Shown here one piece after another: positions 43,832-55,435 of a stretch of 64,000 nt of DNA. The translations under genes were made by a program, and so were the position numbers. The notes beneath the pieces were generated by a model. It worked only from the letters and a program-made list of their open reading frames with translations, searched no databases and was not told the DNA's origin. This stretch comes from Lineus longissimus (Eukaryota > Nemertea > Pilidiophora > Heteronemertea > Lineidae): assembly GCF_910592395.1 (NCBI RefSeq), contig NC_088314.1, positions 11,224,001 to 11,288,000 of the forward strand, written 5' to 3'. How positions within the stretch are numbered: the stretch's first letter is position 1; the number at the start of each line of letters is the position of its first letter.

Positions 43832-44119
43832 AAATAAGTATGTCTCTGAATATCCCGTTCTTTTCTCATCACACGATGCAATTTTGCCAGCTCCTGAATT
43901 CATCTTGCCTCTGACTCAAAGGTAGATTTGACAAAATTAGTTGCCAACTAGAGACTTAGAGGTACCCCAGAGCACCTCTAAAGTTAGCAGACAACTTAGC
44001 ACCAAACTGAGCTAAGCAGGATTTTATGAATAACACTTAGTATCCAACTGCGCTTAGTTGGTAGCTAGGATCAAAAATGGTTGCAAACTAGGCTTAGCAG
44101 GCTTTTATGAATATGGGCC

Positions 44120-44195
44120 GTGGTGGCCAAGTCGAGAATTCAATGCCCAACATTTGACCTCTGTGACCTTGAAAATTAGGTCAAATAACTAGAGG
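44120..44195 (+). repeat. Dispersed repeat, copy 2 (right part)
   Basis: Contains gtggtggccaagtcgagaat, then tgacctctgtgacct (44155-44169) and aggtcaaata. These blocks occur in the other copies. Confidence 0.6.
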
Positions 44196-44569
44196 CCTGG
44201 CGGCCTGAATAGCTACGCTGGCAGAATTTAATAGCAAGGAATGAGATGAATGACAAGAAAATGTAGCAATGCGAATACCAGAATGTAGGTTTATGGTAGA
44301 TAGGGAGATGCGGACAGACTAGATGGAATCAAGCTTAGACAAATGTGGCCAAATTCATGAAGGGCGTTCAGCTTAAAACAGCGTTTAACTACTGAATAGA
44401 CAGATTCAGGTCCTTAATGTAAATCTTCACAGAATATGAATAGGCCCTGTAACTAATCAGCGAGAAGTTACACACGTCTAATGAATTTGGCCCCTAGGGT
44501 GGATGACAGTTGTGAAGGTTTTATTTGAACTGCAGTGAATGAAGTAGTTGAGGTTTTTTTTTGTCACAT
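44196..44569. other. No gene seen
   Basis: Single-copy-looking sequence with gaatttggcc and tgaatttggcccc; no motifs. Confidence 0.25.
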
Positions 44570-44955
44570 CCGCTCTTCAATACCTTCAGTGCCTTTGCTC
44601 CAACTGTGTTTAAACAGGCCAGTGCAAAACTGCTCTTTCAATACCTTTAGTTTGATACAATTAACGCGACTGCCTTCCTCTAACGGTGTTCAAGTTGTTT
44701 AGTGAGTCATAAAAGTATATCAGGGTAAACCTACTCTTGAACACTTTTAGTTTGATATCAAACACGGATGACACCTTTCGCTGTAACCGTCCCCAAATAA
44801 GTCGGTTGGTAATGAAAATGGGTTAGGACAAACCTACTGTTCATTATCTTTAGTTCGATACCAGACACAACTACTTTAGCAATAACAGTCTTAAAGTAGG
44901 GCAGAAGGTCATAAAAGTAGGTCAGTGCAAACCTCTCCTTCATTACCTTGAGTTT
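44570..44955. repeat. Degenerate minisatellite, unit about 100-115 bp
   Basis: Four partial copies share cttcaatacctt(t/c)ag, tttagtttgatac/atc, and gtcataaaagta(g/t)gtcag...aaacct. The copies have drifted strongly. Confidence 0.65.
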
Positions 44956-44989
44956 AGATTAGTTCTTGTGATACTGCCCTATTCCCTCC

Positions 44990-45360
44990 CATAAGGCTAC
45001 AATGCAGTCTCTAGATTGTGACATGAGGCATGATGCCATCTCTAACATCACCCTCTCTACTCTCATATCAATCAGGCTACAATGCGGTCTCTTACTTGAT
45101 TGTGACATGAAGCATGATGCCGTCTCTTTCATCACCCGCTTCTCTTATATCAATCGGGCTACAACAAAGTCTTACTTGATTGTGACATCAGGCATGATAA
45201 CGTCTCATACATCACGCTCTTCTCTTATATCAGGCTACAATGTGGTCACTTACTTGATTGTGACATCACCCCCTTGTCTCATATCATTCAGGCGACAATG
45301 CGGTATCTTACTTGATTGTGACATGAGGCATGATGACGTCTCTCACATCACCATACCCCT
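44990..45360. repeat. Minisatellite, unit about 65 bp, about five copies
   Basis: Units contain caggctacaatg(c/t)ggtct, ttacttgattgtgacat, aggcatgat and cgtctct(c/t)tcatcac. The 121-codon frame across it (45002-45367) repeats LDCDMRHD because of the repeat and is not a gene. Confidence 0.8.
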
Positions 45361-45734
45361 TGCCTGACCTCTTCTGAAAAGGTGCTCGACTTTCAGTTGC
45401 AAGTTGCGGGAAATTTTCATGTAGAAACAATTTGGTTTCCTGGTATCAAATGATCAGACGTAGTGCCATCTTTACACTGGCAGATAAACTAAACATAAAG
45501 GACTCCAATTGCGCCGTGGAAAATTTATTTTCTGAGGCATTTCCCTCTCTCTCGGCCCAGGGTCGAGCGCGACAGTAAAGGGGTAGGAATTTTAAGTCGA
45601 CCTAAGGTCGAGCATGACACCAGTATAAGGGTTAAAAGTTGCATGTTCAAGAGTTTAGGTTTAATAGGCAAGCTTTATTTTTTAATATTATAATAAATAA
45701 AAATTCAGAGATGCCTATTCAATTTCAAGGCTTC

Positions 45735-45740
45735 TTTATT
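45735..45740 (-). terminator. Poly(A) signal AATAAA
   Basis: On the minus strand, AATAAA lies about 50 nt downstream of the stop codon of the candidate terminal exon 45791-45944. Confidence 0.45.
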
Positions 45741-45790
45741 CAATCAACTTGTATAATACAGTAAAATAAGACGAAAACATGAAGGACAAA

Positions 45791-45944
45791 TCAGCTAAGA
45801 TACAGCGTGTTCTTTCCCGATCCTGTCAATCTCATAGCTGACTGGTTGATTGGTTTCGTGTCACCAGTTCCACAGCATGCACAGCAACACCACTTTGCCA
45901 GTCGAGACCACCAGAATGACTTGTAGCTTATTGACTGCATCATC
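45791..45944 (-). CDS. Candidate terminal coding exon of a host gene
   Basis: The minus strand shows a strong acceptor (ttttttctcctgtttacag) directly before 45944. It is followed by MMQSISYKSFWWSRLAKW, a CCCACC cysteine cluster, GTGDTKPINQSAM and a TGA at 45791-45793, with AATAAA downstream. The first base completes a codon from the preceding exon. A WW/CCCACC stretch would suit a palmitoylated juxtamembrane tail, but no family is recognised. The upstream exons would lie to the right; 50090-50128 is a candidate first exon. Confidence 0.45.
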
Positions 45945-48170
45945 CTGTAAACAGGAGAAAAAATGTCACTTTGTAAAAAAAACACCATCAAAATAAGACA
46001 TTTATTATCAACATTCCCGATTATGTTACAAAAACAATGAGTAGTCTGTGCTGATATGCGAAAACCGTGAGAGGATATACAATACAACCGTGTATGGCTT
46101 GCTGTTGTTCATAAGGTAAAACATAAATGTACAAAAAAAGATCAAAACTTTTGTGAAAAACTAGTGAACCGGCTGGGGGGGGCCTGGGGATAAAATAAAG
46201 TTAATAATATAAGTGCGCAGCAGAAAAGCCGAAGGCTTTTCTGCGAAGCGCTACTATGGTTAACGTGCATACGACGTATCCAATGTAAACAATATTTCTC
46301 AAGTCCATGGATTCGTTTCAAATGGCTTAAATTTGACTTAAAATAGCCGCCAGAAGAGATTAACGCGCGAATGAAGCAACTCGACTATTCTGAGCTCCGA
46401 GAGAGAACCACATGTATATTCACACTGTTTTTTAATCACACTTCAATTTCTGGGGGGTTTACCCCCCCCCGGCATATGTGTTTTGATTTTTGATTGATAA
46501 TATCCAAAAGATGCTTAAAATGGATATAATCCCGAAATAATGAAGAAAAAGCAAGCAGGCGTTTCGAGAAAAAAAATTTATTTTGAGATTTCAATAAACC
46601 TTTTGAAAGAATTCCACATGGGCCGTGGTGGGATCCGAAGACACCTTAAGGAGGAATGTATATTTGCAGATCTTCTGGTTTTTTCTAAAGAATAATCAAT
46701 ATTCGCTAGCAGGCTTTTTATGCTCCCAGGTATGAAGAGGGTTCTATGTTCCTCAGGTTCTTTGTTCACCAGTCTGGTGTTCCTCAAGAGTCAAGTGTCT
46801 TCAAGTCTCTTGGCCTGCAAAAACCCTTTCCAACCAATTTTTTATGCATTAACCATTCGGCAACATGTTGGTGGGGGAAAACCTGATCCCTGACCCCTTG
46901 AATTGGTTGCTCAGGTACGACCACAAGCAATTGTCTCAAGGAAGCCACCAGTACGACCTCTTGGTAGTCTTGCCAATATCATGCAAGTGAAAAGGAAGGG
47001 TAATGATGGTTGAGGGTTGCAGTTAAAGTACCATCGAAGGAGTACCTCTTCCTCGCTCTGGGTTAAACGTGTCAAAGGACTGCACCATCATGAAGGTTTG
47101 GAGGTTCCATCCACTCAAGCGCCCCAGGGTAAGCAGCTCAGAAGGACTTATTGAGAGGCCAATAGGGGGGTCAAGGGGCCTTTCTCCCAATGCACTAGCT
47201 AAAACATGTCAGAAGGACGGGGGTGGGGGGAGGGGGTTGGGGGCTCTCCATGTCGACAGTTGCGTGAGTTCAATAGAGCTTTACATTAGAATCTGCCAGA
47301 GTGCCAGACTATAGTCCGGACACCTTTCGGGGGGGGGGGACATTTTCCATTTCTTTGCCGGCTATTAATGATGATAGAGTTGAGTTACTGCTAAAGGGAT
47401 ACACGGAGAAAACTGTCTATCAAAACAAAAAAATTGGCGGAAGGAACGATAGCAGGTTCCCAACCAGGGGGTTTGGGGGGTTTCCCCCCAACCTAAAGGC
47501 GCTGCGCGCTAACTAGGGCACTGCACTGATAATATTAAATTTGAAAAAGTTCACCCTTATGTACTAACGTTCACCTTGGTAGAGTTCGGACACATGGCTT
47601 GCAATGCATACTTTACTTCCCTGCACATATGTTGCAATGTATTGCATTTGTTCATGTACCGGTATCGGGTATGCAACTGTAATGTATGGTAAATAATGTA
47701 GGCCCAGTTCATGCAGCTCCTCACGGATTTCCGTATCAGCAGGTCGGGTCGAACTCGAGAACCCAGGTTTTGTGCGGTGGCGCCATCTAAACTCGACTTT
47801 CCGAGTTCGCGCATGCGCAGTTTCATTATTTGCACTTGGGTCTGCAAGTTTTTGCCGCCGAATCTTCTTTGTGAGCCCCCTTTCCACTGGTTTATTCCTC
47901 GATGACGTACTTCCACCTGCGCAAAGAAGATGCAGAACGCGAAATTTTGATAGTGGGAATTTCGGATTGACGGTGGGAATCTCGAGATATTTTGCTTTGA
48001 AGAACGTGTTTTTTCGCCATATTTAGGAGTTTTTACGGCTACAAAGTATATCAAATAAGTTGTCTATTAGCATACAATCATTGTGTGTGTATAAAGTAGA
48101 AGGACAAAGTGTTTTGAGTGGGCTTTGTTGAAGATTTTGATACGTGGTTTGTTTTTGCACCGTGTTCGGA
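45945..48170. other. No gene seen
   Basis: Possible intron of the minus-strand candidate gene. It includes an 11-bp hairpin (gcagaaaagcc/ggcttttctgc, about 46209-46233), several G or C runs (46446-46480, 47218-47235, 47330-47339) and a 165-codon minus frame (47557-48054) with no domain, which I take to be chance. Confidence 0.3.
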
Positions 48171-48257
48171 CATCAAAGGACATGTGATAATGCATTATGC
48201 ACTGACGTGCATTCCCTGTGCATTTTGTCGGCACCATAATTGACTATTCCTTTGATG
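48171..48257. repeat. 87-bp palindromic-ended repeat, copy 1
   Basis: It starts CATCAAAGGA and ends TCCTTTGATG, an exact 10-bp inverted repeat. Repeated at 48451-48537 with one base changed. Confidence 0.85.
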
Positions 48258-48450
48258 ATTCTTGAAGTATTTGTCATGTGATTATGATGAAAAGAAGTCA
48301 GAGTGGACATTTTAAACAGTTTTGTCACAATGCATGAACAATGGTGTTTAAGTGCTTCACAGTCGGGAAATTTAACTCCTCTCGAGCTGGAAACTGCCAG
48401 AAACCAACTGGTCCGTCAACGACATCTCAATTCTAGTCAGCTGGACCGCA

Positions 48451-48537
48451 CATCAAAGGACATGTGATAATGCATTATGCACTGACGTGCATTCCCTGTG
48501 CATTTTATCGGCACCATAATTGACTATTCCTTTGATG
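48451..48537. repeat. 87-bp palindromic-ended repeat, copy 2
   Basis: Same orientation as copy 1, 280 bp downstream; one difference (ttttgtcgg against ttttatcgg). The match extends a few bases outside (acatcaa..., gatgattct). Either two insertions of one mini-MITE or a recent segmental duplication. Confidence 0.85.
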
Positions 48538-50089
48538 ATTCTCGAATCACGATGTCAACTTGTGTAAAACGTATAATTTATCCATCAAGAACATGAAGTA
48601 AAGTACGTTTCCAATACGTCACATAGAATTACTCGCAGGCTGAAAATTAAGTCTGTGTTTCACATGCAATCATCAGAAAACAAATGGTGTCATACCGGTA
48701 CAGAAATAAATGTATGTTCAGGCATTTTCGGGTTCGAGTCTCAGTCAGTTGTTTATTTCTTTCAGGTGCCGAGACAATGGGCAGTCGGTAATGACTGGTT
48801 GATACTAAATGAGATGAAGTCCGGTGAGGAGCAGGTTAACAATATAACTTATCCTGTATAGATAAATGATACAAGTAAATGAATAGATTAAGTTACATAT
48901 TGTTGTTCAATAGTTGTCTTTGATTGAAAAAAAACAAACTCCTGAGACGTTTGAGGTAAAAACACTCGAAACGGAAACTTAAAAACGTCTCATCAGGCCC
49001 CAGTCACTGTTCGTGTTGGCACGCCAATTAACCGGAGCTTGTCGTCTGCTAAGAGAATCGAGCGGAAGTAACTATCTCTTGCAAAGCATGGTGGGATAAA
49101 ATACTCGAATTCGCAAGGTTTTCCAAACTCGATCAGTCGAGTGCACGATTAGCACCGCAGGTGTTCTTTGATAACAACTCGATAACGATACCTGGTATTT
49201 CAAGTGCGATCGGCGCAGTGACTCACGGGATATAACACTCGAGAAAGCGAGTACACTTGCTTTTCCGAGTATTTTTCACGAATTGCATCTTGGTACCTTA
49301 CACTCGATATTGAGAGTGCACCTGGGTTCTCGAGTTCGACCCGACCTGATCAGGATAGCCTGAGAATGGCAGTTTTATTGTCCGTTAAAAATACCTCGCA
49401 ATTCCAGCAGACTACTTCGTCGCTATTATTTGTGTACTCTGACCAGTGTAACTATCAAAGGTGTACAATATCATTGTTAATGTTATTTTGACAAGAAACA
49501 CGAGAAAACGCTAACTTCTTGTGAAGCGGTCCGCCATGTTTGTTCATCTAGCGTTCGGGTTTGTTTTGATTACGTCGGTGATGTTTATAAATACAAAGAG
49601 GCTATTCTTATAACAAAGTTTTGTCTAGATTTCAAAGTCATTCTCCTGTAGTTGTTATATCTATGTGTAATAGATAATTGTGAAGTATTAGGCATACGAT
49701 TATTTCATTTTGATGATTGGGAAGAATTTTTTGCAACACTGTTTTGTGTATAAAATGTACTAGGGCGTTCATGTGTGTTTTGATCTTCGACTTCGACTCA
49801 ATGACTGAGCAAATTTAACGAGACAGAAAGCCAAAAACGGTAACACTTCCTATGTAAACAAGCTACGGGAGTCATTCTATACTATGACTTTTCAAATAAT
49901 AGTTGTCATGGCCAATTGTACCGAGCAAATCAAGAGAAAATGTAAACAACACGCTGTTTTCGGCATCAAAATGTTGAAAATAAACAAATGACAGCACCTC
50001 CATGACCCTGACACTTCATTTATTAGATAAAATCTCAATTTACAGGCAACGACACCATTTTAGCAACCGTAAAAAAGGAACTTACTCAC
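48538..50089. other. No gene seen
   Basis: Probable intronic or intergenic sequence. Repeated actcga(t/g) words (49100-49340) are noticeable. No motif-bearing frame. Confidence 0.25.
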
Positions 50090-50128
50090 CTTCTTCACGA
50101 AAGACAAACCGACGTCCGGCCCCTGCAT
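50090..50128 (-). CDS. Candidate first coding exon of a host gene
   Basis: The minus-strand ATG at 50128 opens MQGPDVGLSFVKK, ending exactly at AAG|GTGAGTAAG, a near-consensus donor. It is in phase 0, whereas the candidate last exon (45791-45944) needs an incoming phase of 2, so at least one more exon would lie between. No homology recognised; weak on its own. Confidence 0.35.
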
Positions 50129-50689
50129 GAGGTTCTGTCCCTTCTGATGCCGTGTATCAATCCGCCTTCACTTCCAAAATTCATACAATAAACAACTGCA
50201 AGTTTTGTTTCAATTCTACTCTATTTAGAATTTGATTCGTTGAATTGACAATAGATCCGATAAAAACATATTTTTATTTTTCATGCGTAGCATCTAGCCC
50301 TTCGAAATATGGACCTATATTTTACTCTCAATACTGAGGCAGAACATAAAGTCGTTCTCCGTTTTCCGAATTTCCAATCTCGGTGTGTTTTCGCTATTCG
50401 TATGCCCGTGTCTTGATTCCGTAATGCATTGGCAAAACAAGGTGGGGAGCTTGGATCAGCACACAAATAGCAGGTTCAGCAGACGATTTTCTACAATGTC
50501 ATAATTATCAATCATATTTATGATTTCACGAAGATTTAAGCAGCCCATATTTAGAATGCATCATGAACTCGCATTTTAGGGCTGATGGTTCTCTACAAGC
50601 AGCCAATATTTTCTGCACTGCCCCTACCTGGGAACTACTTTCATGGCTCCCCTGCTCATCTGATAAGCTACGCCAGCTCTAGTCAGCGT

Positions 50690-51015
50690 AGCTAAAAAAC
50701 TCGTAGGATATGTGATGTATCATTGCTCAAGGACCTACCATAAAAATATCATTGAAAACATGTCATGGTAGATATTGCACTTTTTACCTTTTTTGGTTTT
50801 GGCCCCCATGGTGGCCAAGACGAGAATCAGATCAGACTGAAATTCTAGGTCAGAGGTTATATGATGTTGGGAATCATGTGCACCAAATTTCAAGTTGATA
50901 GCTCTAGCGGTTAAGAAACGTGCCACTATTTTTAAAACAGGATACACACAACAATGACGATGGACGATGGACACAGCGGTGTTGTCTAGACTTCCTTACG
51001 GTCAACAGTGAGCCA
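50690..51015 (+). repeat. Dispersed repeat, copy 3
   Basis: Contains gatatgtgatgtatcattgct, gacctaccataaaaatat, tggcccccatggtggccaag, caaatttcaagttgatagctcta, gttaagaaacgtgcca and gacgatggacgatggacaca...gtgagcca, in the order of the other copies. Confidence 0.72.
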
Positions 51016-53189
51016 ATAATGACAAAACAAAACTTAAAATTGTCAAAGGAGCATGGCAAATTTTAGTTTCAAGTGATTTTGCTCGATGCGGATACGTTCA
51101 TATGCACTCAAAGTTATACTGGTGCACATGCGCACAAGTGAAGACACTGTGCATGCATGCTCAGTATGGTAATTTGGTCCAAAAACAGTATTTTTCTACG
51201 TGTTATTAGTTGATTTCATACAATCCATTACAATCTCTGTAAAGTTTGTTGAAAGTGAAAGTATGAATGAAATTTATTGGATTTCACTTTAGTATGTATC
51301 TGGCTCGTATCAGAAAGAATGTATAAAATAACACCATTTTTTGTAGATCGACATAGAATTTTGTTGAGACTAAGCTTTCGACACTACCTTGACTTTTTCA
51401 AGGTCAGTCAGGGGAAAGTTTTACACAGCATTAAATACAAACAAGCAAAATAGTACAGTGATTATGTTGGCCAAATAAACTTACCTAAACTAAAAAAAAC
51501 CTAAACCTAAGGAACAGGCCACTGTTATGTGAATTAATCACACACAATGGACAACAGGCACTTAATTATGCTACAGGCTCATCATAGGTTCCCAGTGAGC
51601 GAATAAGCATGGCAACTAGGTTGCAAACACGTTAAGTTCAAAACTTTACATCAAAGAGACAAACAATCCACTTCAAAATGAAATGCATAGATCTTGGTGA
51701 GCCAACACAAGTGATGTACAGGCACATGCCTATGCACATATGGAAGTCCAGAAACTACGAATTCATACCAAAATATCAATTCAATCAACACCACATGATC
51801 ATATAGTCTATTTGACATAATATGTGGACACATCACTTGCCACCTCGGGCAAGTCACTTTAATTCCACTGCCACATCCTGGAGAAGGAGACTTAAACATG
51901 TGACACCTCTTACTTTGTATAAACCCCTCAACTGTTTTAGACGAGTTAATTCGTTACGCCCATCTGTACACCAGTGTCGTAAACGAGTTAATACGTCGAC
52001 ACCATAATGACATGTTCTCTCGATGTTTTGAACAAGATAAGACGTCCCAGTGATCGTCGGCTTCACTCCTAGCTCACCCAGAGATGGCAGTACTGGTGTG
52101 TTGCTGTCTCTGGTGTGTAGCAGCTCATTACATTGTCTACCATGTGCTGAAAAACAGGTGACATTATTGAGCACAAGGTGACCCCCCCCTCACAAAAAAA
52201 AAAATTATGTATCTTTTTTCATTTTAAAAATGAAAAAAGACGCATTAGACTTTCCAATTCATTGTAAAACCTTTTCTTATGAATAACCTTCCTCGCAACA
52301 AATGATTTTTAACATCCAAAAAATTATCTCCATAGTTTACCCCCCCCCCCCACCCCCACTCCACCCTACAAATCAAAATGGCCCCAGAAAAATAATTTTA
52401 GATGTCGAAGAATAAATGAAAATATGTCTCCTACTATAATAAAGTAATGAAGAGTGATTTAAAGCAATGTCTATATTTTTAGACAATTGTTTCCAACAAA
52501 TAGCTATTATGCCTGAAACAATTAAACGGTCGCTTTTTAAAGATTTATTTAAACAGTTAAGGGGTTAACACAACCACAAGCAAAAGGCCCGATCCAAGTG
52601 AGAAACATGAAGTACCTTGAGGTGGACTGCTGTATGTCGAACATATGTAGAGGTCACTTTGCCCCCCAAAAAATTATTGATCCATACTTTCAATTGGGGA
52701 CAGCATTTACATAATTTGAACACCCTTTGGCAACTTCTTTGCTTTCATTGTGATGACATCAATTTATTAATCAAACCATTATAAGAAAAAGGTTATCAGA
52801 TTATAGTGGCCAGGAGGTTTTCGGGTTGCGCAAAAGCACTATGCCATAGAAGCCTCCGAAATGCCCAAATCAGCACCAAAGTTTACCAAAAACATGTGGG
52901 TACTATGTTTTGATGTCATTTTCTATGCATCAGCATACAACATGTACTGTTGACTGTTGTCATGTTAAAATGTTGCAACTCCGACACCTTGGCAAATTTG
53001 ACTACCTTCGGACCATATGAACTCATCATAATCTGTCCTGCATTTTGTTTTAATCAGAAGTATATTTTATAAATGATGTTCCCAATCAAGTGTACAGATC
53101 AATAGGCCCCCAACTATAGTGTCACCTGACCTAACAAAACATTCATCAGAGCCAATGCACAAGATGTAGAAATACCATCATACTGTTAC
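51016..53189. other. Intergenic or 3' UTR sequence
   Basis: No firm gene. A hairpin (ttttttcatttt/aaaatgaaaaaa) lies at about 52211-52238 and C runs at 52180-52188 and 52340-52360. A minus-strand stretch at about 52075-52152 has an acceptor-like acctgtttttcag and a donor-like ggtgagc around a short open segment, which could be an exon, but nothing recognisable is encoded. Confidence 0.3.
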
Positions 53190-55367
53190 TCAATTTTTAT
53201 CCATGACGATGGTGTTCAATTCAAAGCTGTTTTCTTCTTCTGAGTTCCACCTATAATTTGGCAGGAGCACATCTTTGCCACTGATATGTATTGACATATT
53301 ATGCTGGAGACGGAGGTGGCTATTTACCAGGTCAACCCTCGAAAACATACGATGACACAGTGGACAAAAATATGGCTTTTCCTTTGTGTGATTTCTGATA
53401 TGGGTCTCAAGATGACCTTTGCTGCCAAAGATTGAATCACAATGGCTACACGGGTATGTCTTGTAGCCATCATGGCTGTTCTTCTGCTGGTGGTAGCGCA
53501 GCAGTGACAGGGTCTTGAATGCAGCATGACACTGTAAACATGTTTGCGGTTTACCAGTGAGTGAGCCATCAAGAACTACATGGTGATTTCCAGGAATCAA
53601 ATCTGCAGGATCAGATTCAGATGAATGATTCAGAGTGAGCTCATCAGGGAATGACTTCAAATTAGTCTCAATATTCAACCATGGGAAGAGTGATGACAAT
53701 GATTTTTCCTGGTTACCATTTCCTGCCTCCTGTTTACTCAGTGAACTGTTGGAAAACCCTTTTGAAGTAAATCCTCTGGGTGATTCTTGTGTTGAGACAC
53801 CAAGAAACGTTTGAAAAGACGGCAACGTAGTTGGGGTATTTGTCCCTAACATATTTTGGGACACCAAATTTGAAGAGAAAAATGTACCTATACCAGGGAG
53901 AGCAGTACCTTTTGGCTTTGCAGACAGTTCATTCACTGACTCTTCCTTTTCAGACTTAACTATATCTGGTTCCAATTTGATCTTTTTGGTTTCCTCACCC
54001 TGGTCAGTTGGTCTCTTCTTTTTCTGATGAGGCTTCTCGCCTGCATTTATATTATCATGCTGACTGCTTTTTAGACTAGCCCAGTTGGATACATCACCAA
54101 AGGTCGCCAAACTGTTATAGATGTTGAAATCAATGGCACATTTTGGTTGAGCAATAAGAGCATTATTTTCAACAGCTTCAACATTTGGCACTTTTCTGAT
54201 CTCAGGACAACCATTATTCTTCAATGAAGCAATGTTATTGCCAGTCATGGAATGTTGTTTTGCATGTTTAGAACCACCAGCACAAGTTTTCATATGCTGA
54301 CAGAGTGCTTCTTTGAGCAAGAACTTCTTTGAGCAAAATTGACAACGATATGTTTTCTTTTTCATTCCACCATGTTGTGATTCCCGCATGTGAAGAATAG
54401 CCATCGGCATGGTGTCAGTGATATATTCACAATCGGGGCACTTGTAACGAGATTCATTGGGAATAATGCACACCTTTACTCGTACTTTAGGTATCTCAAT
54501 CGGAGGTCTCATAGGATTTTTGGTCAACCTTTTCTGCTTTTTCGGACAAGACTGTTTACTCTCCAATAGTAATTTGGGAAATTTAGTTTCCAAAAGAGGG
54601 GAAACAGAGCCACCATTTGACTTAGTAACACCACTTTTGGCAATGGCAATGGAAGGAAGAGTTATTGACCCATTTGCTTGCGGCAGACCATCTGACTTTG
54701 GAATTGTAACTACTTCTCCACGGTTCTCAAATCCACTGACAGTTGCAACAGAGCTACCACTCATGTTACTAAATCTAAATTCACAAGGGTTAAGCATGAA
54801 AGGATTTACATAGTTGCAGGTGGACAAGATTTGCTTTGCCAATTCATCCGCATTGAACATTTCTGGATAGAAAGGATCATTCATAGAGGCCTGGATACAA
54901 CTTGAGCTCAATGCATCCTCAACATGATTTTTGGAGTTATAAGATTTTTGGGAATTTACACTGTTGCCATTGTCATTGTCACTTCTTTCGTTCAGTGCAG
55001 GTGTTTTTTGGTAAAGCTTTTGAGCTTGTGTTGAGCTCAAAACATTGTCCAGGCCCGACACGCTAGAATTCACCACAACATGACTATGCCCTGAACCGCC
55101 GGACATCGATTCAGGAGCAGATCCATCAACAACATCAAATGAATGCCAGACAGGATATCCCCCCTTAGAATTATCCAGCGTTTTCACAGCAAGTCCATGA
55201 GGCATTTCGATCTCGATACCATCGGCAGCGGTTTTATCCGGGATAACCTTTTTGATCATTCTCATCTCACCATTGATAAAAACTTGTCCGCAAAACACTC
55301 CATTTCGGAAACACTTACTCTTTACTTTGTAGTTTATCTTATGGCACTTGATCAGATGGACATTCAC
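53190..55367 (-). CDS. C2H2 zinc-finger protein, large 3' coding exon
   Basis: An open exon of 725 codons. It begins at a splice acceptor (gttgtcttcatag before 55367), in frame as VNVHLIKCHK, so the true start lies in an upstream exon beyond 55370. The N-terminal 80 residues (CFRNGVFCGQVFINGEMRMI) look folded; a long serine/asparagine-rich linker follows. Zinc fingers lie at ~308-332 (C310, C313, H326, H332), ~340-362 (C2HC form), ~608-632, ~638-660 and ~666-689, the last two joined by a TKEKPY-type linker. A basic cluster (KKKRPTDQGEETKKIK) is a likely nuclear signal, followed by IKLEP, a SUMO-type site. It ends MDKN-TGA. Probably a nuclear DNA-binding regulator; no ortholog is named. This is the most convincing host gene here. 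Confidence 0.88.
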   Translation of the reverse strand: MNVHLIKCHKINYKVKSKCFRNGVFCGQVFINGEMRMIKKVIPDKTAADGIEIEMPHGLAVKTLDNSKGGYPVWHSFDVVDGSAPESMSGGSGHSHVVVNSSVSGLDNVLSSTQAQKLYQKTPALNERSDNDNGNSVNSQKSYNSKNHVEDALSSSCIQASMNDPFYPEMFNADELAKQILSTCNYVNPFMLNPCEFRFSNMSGSSVATVSGFENRGEVVTIPKSDGLPQANGSITLPSIAIAKSGVTKSNGGSVSPLLETKFPKLLLESKQSCPKKQKRLTKNPMRPPIEIPKVRVKVCIIPNESRYKCPDCEYITDTMPMAILHMRESQHGGMKKKTYRCQFCSKKFLLKEALCQHMKTCAGGSKHAKQHSMTGNNIASLKNNGCPEIRKVPNVEAVENNALIAQPKCAIDFNIYNSLATFGDVSNWASLKSSQHDNINAGEKPHQKKKRPTDQGEETKKIKLEPDIVKSEKEESVNELSAKPKGTALPGIGTFFSSNLVSQNMLGTNTPTTLPSFQTFLGVSTQESPRGFTSKGFSNSSLSKQEAGNGNQEKSLSSLFPWLNIETNLKSFPDELTLNHSSESDPADLIPGNHHVVLDGSLTGKPQTCLQCHAAFKTLSLLRYHQQKNSHDGYKTYPCSHCDSIFGSKGHLETHIRNHTKEKPYFCPLCHRMFSRVDLVNSHLRLQHNMSIHISGKDVLLPNYRWNSEEENSFELNTIVMDKN

Positions 55368-55435
55368 CTATGAAGACAACAAAATAAACAAGATATTTTA
55401 AACTAGAGCACCGTCAATGGCAAGGCCATTGCAAA

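Larger units (their letters stand above)
41844..44119. mobile_element. MITE copy 2, same family, with insertions
   Basis: It aligns along its length with copy 1 (gccaactaggccttagcagactgcc, tttcgacttaatatcaacatc, ggggtaacatgag, aagtatgtctctgaatatcc, the final gaatatgggcc). Two extra blocks account for its greater size: 42143-42818 (a TTAA-flanked MITE) and about 43142-43831 (unassigned). The pair sits inside a dispersed repeat. Confidence 0.8.

Noticed and set aside
44990-45360. Regularly spaced repeats resembling a CRISPR array
   Set aside because: The whole ~65-bp unit is repeated with drift and there are no unique spacers; this is a eukaryotic minisatellite.
45002-45367. 121-codon frame with repeated LDCDMRHD
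   Set aside because: It follows the minisatellite period and has no independent coding signal.
47557-48054. 165-codon minus-strand frame
   Set aside because: No domain, no good start or splice context, and an overlapping second frame of similar quality.
52075-52152. Possible short minus-strand exon (HGRQCNELLHTRDS)
   Set aside because: Splice-like edges exist but the peptide matches no family I know and HGRQCN alone is too short to suggest a Wnt-type cysteine motif.
53324-53572. Second minus-strand frame across the zinc-finger exon
   Set aside because: Shadow frame of the real zinc-finger coding sequence.
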